DNA of 64,000 nt from G965276675 sp965276675. Lineage in GTDB: Bacteria > Acidobacteriota > Terriglobia > Terriglobales > Acidobacteriaceae. The position numbers and the translations under genes were made by a program. Under the pieces are notes generated by a model, which saw only the letters and a program-made list of their open reading frames with translations, searched no databases and was not told where the DNA came from. Each line of letters starts with the position of its first letter. Within the stretch, counting starts at the first letter, position 1. Below are positions 60,162-64,000 of this stretch, piece by piece. The DNA is taken from the NCBI GenBank assembly GCA_965276675.1, contig OZ255624.1, positions 2,170,001-2,234,000 of the forward strand, in the 5' to 3' direction.

Positions 60162-61640
60162 TTACGCCCCGGCGTTGATGACTGGCGTAGGCTTAGCGGA
60201 TTGCTGCAGCTTGGTTTCCTTCACCATCTTGTTGCGCTGGGCGCGCAGCTTCATAAAGGACTTCGCTTCCACATAAAGACGTAGCACATCCCGGTTGACA
60301 ATCGCCTTCCAAACAACGCGAGCGGCTGCCTTCGGCCGGAAGTAATACTCGTCATAAAAGCGGTGAACCATTTCGAGAACATACTCGGTGGGCAGACCGG
60401 GATATTCAATGTGCGCCATCTGGTGCCCGCCCGTATCCGCCATGATGTGGTTTGTGATGAAGCCGTTCTTCTCGGCGTAATCGTAAAACTCGGTGCCCGG
60501 ATACGCGTGTGCTATCGAGACCTGTACGGTCTCGCAATCCAGTGTCTTCGCAAAATTAATCGTGTTGCGGATCGACTCCTTGGTCTCGCCCGGAAGTCCG
60601 AGGATGAAGTCCGCATGGATCGTGAGTCCCAGATCATGACAGTCTTTTGTGAAAGCGCGGGCGCGCTCCACAGTGGCGCCCTTCTTGATGTTCTTCAGGA
60701 TCTGCGGATCGCCGGACTCATAGCCGACAATCAATAACCGGCACCCCGCGTCCTTCATGGCCTTCAGCGTTTCACGGTCGGTGGTTACGCGTGAGGTACA
60801 GGACCAGGTGATGCCCAGCGGCTTGAGCTTTGCGCATAACTCAACTGTGCGGGCTTTCTGGATGTTGAAGGTATCGTCATCGAAGAAGAACTCTTTGACC
60901 TGCGGAAAGTTCTCCTTGGCCCAAGCCATCTCCGCCGCCACGTCGTCGGTGGACCGCTTGCGCCATGCGTGACCAGAGAGTGTCTGCGGCCACAGGCAAA
61001 AGGTGCACTGAGCGGGGCATCCACGCGTTGAGTACAGCGCGATGTAAGGATGAAGCAGGAACGGGACGTTATAGCGCGTTACATCCATGTCGCGCTTGTA
61101 AATCTTGGTCGCCCAGGGCATCGCATCGAGATCTTCCAGCTGTGGCCGGTCCGGATTGTGAGTTACACCACCACTGCCATCGCGATAGCTGACGCCGAGA
61201 ATCTCGGGAAGCGGCTTACCATTGGCAAACTCCACCACCGACATATCGAACTCGCGCCTGCAGATAAAATCGATTGCAGCGCATTCGGTGAGTGCACGGT
61301 CTGGATCAGTCGTTACTGGCGGTCCCACAAACGCAATCTTGATGGAAGGATTGGCGCGTTTGATTGCTTCGGCCAGCGCATGGTCGCCACTCCAGCCGAC
61401 AGTGCTGGTGAACAGAACGAGAAAGCCATAATCCTTCGCTATTTTGATCGTCTCGTCCGCGGAAACGTGGTGTGGCGGCGCATCCAGCAGGCGCGATCCC
61501 TCAAGCATGCCAGCCGGATAGGTCAACCATACCGGATACCAGTAGGATTCAATCTCGCGCGTTGCGGGCCAGCGGGAACTGGCTCCACCATCAAAGTTCT
61601 CAAACGAGGGCGGGTTTAGAAGCAATGTTTTAAGTGGCAT
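60162..61640 (-). CDS. hpnJ: Hopanoid-associated radical SAM protein HpnJ
   Basis: 492 residues. The N-terminal cobalamin-binding-like domain (residues 1-150) is followed by radical SAM: STRGCPAQCTFCLWPQT with the CxxxCxxC cluster site near residue 215, EFFFDDDTFNI, and LTIHADFILGLPGET. It matches HpnJ, which contracts a hopanoid amino-sugar ring to the cyclitol ether in BHT cyclitol ether synthesis. Its usual partners HpnI (glycosyltransferase) and HpnK (deacetylase) are not in this window. It runs opposite to the main hopanoid operon, 4.4 kb beyond hpnE. Confidence 0.88.
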   Translation of the reverse strand: MPLKTLLLNPPSFENFDGGASSRWPATREIESYWYPVWLTYPAGMLEGSRLLDAPPHHVSADETIKIAKDYGFLVLFTSTVGWSGDHALAEAIKRANPSIKIAFVGPPVTTDPDRALTECAAIDFICRREFDMSVVEFANGKPLPEILGVSYRDGSGGVTHNPDRPQLEDLDAMPWATKIYKRDMDVTRYNVPFLLHPYIALYSTRGCPAQCTFCLWPQTLSGHAWRKRSTDDVAAEMAWAKENFPQVKEFFFDDDTFNIQKARTVELCAKLKPLGITWSCTSRVTTDRETLKAMKDAGCRLLIVGYESGDPQILKNIKKGATVERARAFTKDCHDLGLTIHADFILGLPGETKESIRNTINFAKTLDCETVQVSIAHAYPGTEFYDYAEKNGFITNHIMADTGGHQMAHIEYPGLPTEYVLEMVHRFYDEYYFRPKAAARVVWKAIVNRDVLRLYVEAKSFMKLRAQRNKMVKETKLQQSAKPTPVINAGA

Positions 61641-61715
61641 GGCGTAGCCTCAAGTGTACCAGCTTGACACTAAAAAGAGGGGCAACTTGCCTTTAGTATG
61701 TCGAGCCGCAGCTCG

Positions 61716-63023
61716 TTACTTTGGAAGCTGGCGAGCCCACTCCTCCGTTTGTCCGAGCGCGCGCAACAGGTTCAGCTGCGCCTGCGCCAATTGCAGGTTC
61801 GCATCTAGAAGCTCGGTGTAGCGTTGCCGCTCCTCGATCTTCGCGCCTTCGGCATCCCGCGGCGTTACCGGGGTTGCGTTGGGTGAGCCACTGCCGTTCT
61901 GCAGTTGTGTCGTGATTACGGCCAGCTGCTCGCGTGCCAGATCATTCTGCAATCGCGCTACCTTCTGCTGGGCGGCCAGCTCGCTCAGGCTTTTCTGCAG
62001 CTCCAGCAGTTGTTCGGAGACCTGGTCGCGCAGGTGGCTGGTCTCCGCCCGGGCCCTCACAGCATCCGCCGCAGAGCCGCGCGCCTTCTCGCGTCGCGCA
62101 GCATCGAGGAGTGGCAATGTTATGTTGATCGCGATCCCGAAGTTGTCGGGCTGAAAGTTTCTGTAGTACGTAGCGTAGTTGTTGAAGGTAGCAAACCGGC
62201 TATATTGCAGACCGAAGTCAAACTCCGGACGACGCACCTGACGATTGTCGCCAAACGCAACGTACTGCTTCGATTTGGCAGCGTCAGTAGCTGCCTGCAC
62301 GCCATAGTTATTGCGGATAGCTACCTCGCTGCTCACGCTCCTTGTGAAGTCGGGGAAGGGCGGAACGGAACTGGCCTGGGTCACGATGTCCTGTGGATTC
62401 AATCCGGTCAGGTGCCCTAATCGCGCAAGCAGCACTGCCTGGTGGTCGTCTAAGTGCAGTCTCCGCAGCTCCAACTGCGCGTTGCGGAGCTCTGCCTGTG
62501 TCAGATCGATGCGGCTGTCCACTCCCGCACTCACCCGGTCTTCTTCTATCTTGACCAGCTGTTCGCCGTCTTCATGCTGTTGTTCGAGTGCCGCTAGCTC
62601 CTGCGCGTCGGCATCGATCTCGATGTAATCGAGCGCGGTTTCGGTCACAATGCGCTGACGTGTGTCTTGCAACGAATGCTGTGCTGCATCCAGAGATGCA
62701 TGCGCGGAACGGATGTAGTCGGGTTGCGAGAATGAAAAAAGCAGCGATTGCGAGGTCACATTTACGATTGAGGGCTGACCCAACGGAAAGCCAAACGAGT
62801 ATCCCACGCTCGACCCCAGACCCAGATTTGGCTTGTACGCATCCCTTGTCTGAGCCAGGCCCGAAGCCGCTCTTGCCACCTCCGCTTCACCCATGTGCAC
62901 CTCGCTCGAGTTACGCAGCGCGAGGTCCACGGCGGTGTAGAACGACACCTGCGCACCGGCACTCAGGCATCCAAATACAAGTGTCGCGCCCAGGGCCATA
63001 CATCTGCATGCGCATTTCGACAA
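61716..63023 (-). CDS. TolC-family outer-membrane efflux protein
   Basis: 435 residues from TTG 63023, with GGAG nine bases upstream; ATG 62999 is an alternative. Signal peptide ends near LSAGA. Two OEP repeats: VDLALRNSSEVHMGEAEVAR early and the INITLPLLDAARREKARGSA half later, with long helices (RAETSHLRDQVSEQLLELQK). It would form a trimeric outer-membrane channel. No inner-membrane pump is adjacent in the window. A TPR gene precedes it by 50 bp on the same strand. Confidence 0.85.
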   Translation of the reverse strand: MSKCACRCMALGATLVFGCLSAGAQVSFYTAVDLALRNSSEVHMGEAEVARAASGLAQTRDAYKPNLGLGSSVGYSFGFPLGQPSIVNVTSQSLLFSFSQPDYIRSAHASLDAAQHSLQDTRQRIVTETALDYIEIDADAQELAALEQQHEDGEQLVKIEEDRVSAGVDSRIDLTQAELRNAQLELRRLHLDDHQAVLLARLGHLTGLNPQDIVTQASSVPPFPDFTRSVSSEVAIRNNYGVQAATDAAKSKQYVAFGDNRQVRRPEFDFGLQYSRFATFNNYATYYRNFQPDNFGIAINITLPLLDAARREKARGSAADAVRARAETSHLRDQVSEQLLELQKSLSELAAQQKVARLQNDLAREQLAVITTQLQNGSGSPNATPVTPRDAEGAKIEERQRYTELLDANLQLAQAQLNLLRALGQTEEWARQLPK

Positions 63024-63072
63024 AGTTATCTTCTCCAGCGATGTAGTGGTTTCCGCGCTTCTACCTGTGGAC

Positions 63073-64000
63073 TCATCGGCCAGTGTTGGTCGTAGCGGCT
63101 TTTACTGGATGATAGCTGCTGGCCAGAGCTGCCGCAGCAGCAAACTCTGCTTGAGCCTCCTTGGTATCTCCGCGCGCTTCCAGCAGGTTCCCAAGTAGAG
63201 CGTGGACGCGGAAGGCAGGCTCATCCGGCGACTTGCCCGGTGATGCTAAATAGGTCCGAAGCAGTTCGATCGCAAGCTGCGGGTCCTGCTGCGCCCGGGT
63301 CAGTATGTGAGCGGCGCTCACCAGCGCCGGCCCGCGTGTCTTGTCCGCTGCGATGCCGGAACGAAGCGCTGTTTCCATCTTCGCGAGATCGCCTTGCCGA
63401 CGATAGAAGGAGGCTAGCACCATCCAGTATTCGGCTGACTCCGGGGCAAGGCTGATTGCGTTTTTGTAGTGTTCCTCGGCTCCCGAGAGATCTTTCTGAC
63501 TTATGGCGATGCGGCCACGCAGCTGCTCTGCTTGGGCGCGGTTGTACTGATCCAGCATGTCCGCGACTGCCAGTGCTTTCTTGACGCCCCCGCCGATAAT
63601 GGCGGGGGCGCTGAAGTAGAACTCGCCTAGATCGGCAAGTGCTTCAACATTGCCGCCGTCCAGTTGTACCGCCGATTCAAACTCCACCCGTGTCTTTTTA
63701 CCCAGGCCGTAGGCGTGCACAAACGAGACGCGATCCGCTTTTTCGCCCTCCGCGCGGCCTAGCCACAGGTGATTGTTGCTGCTGCTTCCATTGATGGCTA
63801 CTGCCTGCGCGCACTCACGGACCGCGTCGTCCCAGCGCTCTTCACTGTAGTACACCCGGCATAGCAGCAGGTGGGCTTCTGCGTCATTGTTGTTTTCGGC
63901 TAACCCGGCTTGCAGCAGCGCTGCCGCCTCATCGGCTTTGCCGGCGGAAATGTCCGCGCGCGCAGTGTCGCGCACCTGGGGAGTGAGCGCCTGGAGAAAA
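63073..64000 (-). CDS. TPR-repeat protein (5' end beyond the window)
   Basis: About 309 codons are visible. The frame is open to the right edge and reads FLQALTPQVRDTARADIS there, so the start lies outside; a GTG at 63975 is probably internal. It has at least six TPR units (NDAEAHLLLCRVYYSEERWD, GGNVEALADLGEFYFSAPAI, DLSGAEEHYKNAISLAPESA, PAFRVHALLGNLLEARGDTK). It is a protein-interaction scaffold, possibly periplasmic; function not determined. Confidence 0.75.
   Translation of the reverse strand, partial: FLQALTPQVRDTARADISAGKADEAAALLQAGLAENNNDAEAHLLLCRVYYSEERWDDAVRECAQAVAINGSSSNNHLWLGRAEGEKADRVSFVHAYGLGKKTRVEFESAVQLDGGNVEALADLGEFYFSAPAIIGGGVKKALAVADMLDQYNRAQAEQLRGRIAISQKDLSGAEEHYKNAISLAPESAEYWMVLASFYRRQGDLAKMETALRSGIAADKTRGPALVSAAHILTRAQQDPQLAIELLRTYLASPGKSPDEPAFRVHALLGNLLEARGDTKEAQAEFAAAAALASSYHPVKAATTNTGR

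Overview
The window is a chromosomal segment of a high-GC, Gram-negative bacterium, most likely an acidobacterium of the Terriglobia/Acidobacteriaceae. The evidence is a complete Tol-Pal envelope module, lipoproteins and TolC-type outer-membrane proteins, a hopanoid operon, many secreted proteins of acidobacterial type, and a PPi-type phosphofructokinase. The taxonomic call is inference from gene content. There is no rRNA in the window.

Left part (1-28 kb): a truncated membrane sensor gene runs off the left edge. It is followed by a small lipoprotein, a cytochrome c/PHM-like protein, two ABC-F ATPases (uup, ybiT), a secreted beta-propeller protein, an Uma2 nuclease, feoAB and a NicO metal transporter. 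The arginine operon argR-C-B-D-F-G-H plus an ArgA-like acetyltransferase (19.8 to 12.0 kb, minus strand) has overlapping or closely spaced genes and two ArgR operators in front of argR. Next come an acyl-CoA synthetase, a predicted PPi-dependent phosphofructokinase framed by two MITE-like repeats, a glycosyltransferase, an ECF sigma/anti-sigma pair whose sigma gene lacks a normal start codon, and a large lytic transglycosylase.

Middle part (28-36.6 kb): tRNA-Leu(TAA) is the target of a small, decayed integrative element. An exact 52-bp copy of the tRNA 3' end recurs 3.3 kb downstream. Between the copies lie an integrase C-terminal remnant, a SYLF-domain gene, a PQQ-propeller remnant and two unknown genes. 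Just outside is a copper cassette: a His-rich exported protein, a Tat-exported Met-rich two-domain multicopper oxidase, an outer-membrane efflux protein with a Met-rich N-terminus, and a cytochrome c.

Right part (36.6-64 kb): the Tol-Pal system (tolQ-tolR-tolA/tonB-tolB-pal-cpoB, minus strand), a VapBC module, recN, then ispH and a long hopanoid operon: shc, hpnH, an unknown gene, hpnA, hpnG, two zinc MDR dehydrogenases, hpnC, hpnD, hpnE. IspH belongs to the pathway supplying isoprenoid precursors. HpnD/C/E make squalene, Shc cyclises it, HpnH adds the adenosyl group and HpnG removes adenine. The two dehydrogenases sit where a side-chain oxidoreductase would be expected. A GH15 glucoamylase-type enzyme, a coupled pair of DMT/SMR half-transporters, the radical SAM protein HpnJ, a TolC-family protein and a truncated TPR gene complete the window.

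No CRISPR array, rRNA or intact transposase was seen. The most novel-looking features are the dehydrogenase pair and orphan gene in the hopanoid operon, the Met-rich copper cassette without an RND pump, the sigma gene with an abnormal start, and the repeat pair around the phosphofructokinase.
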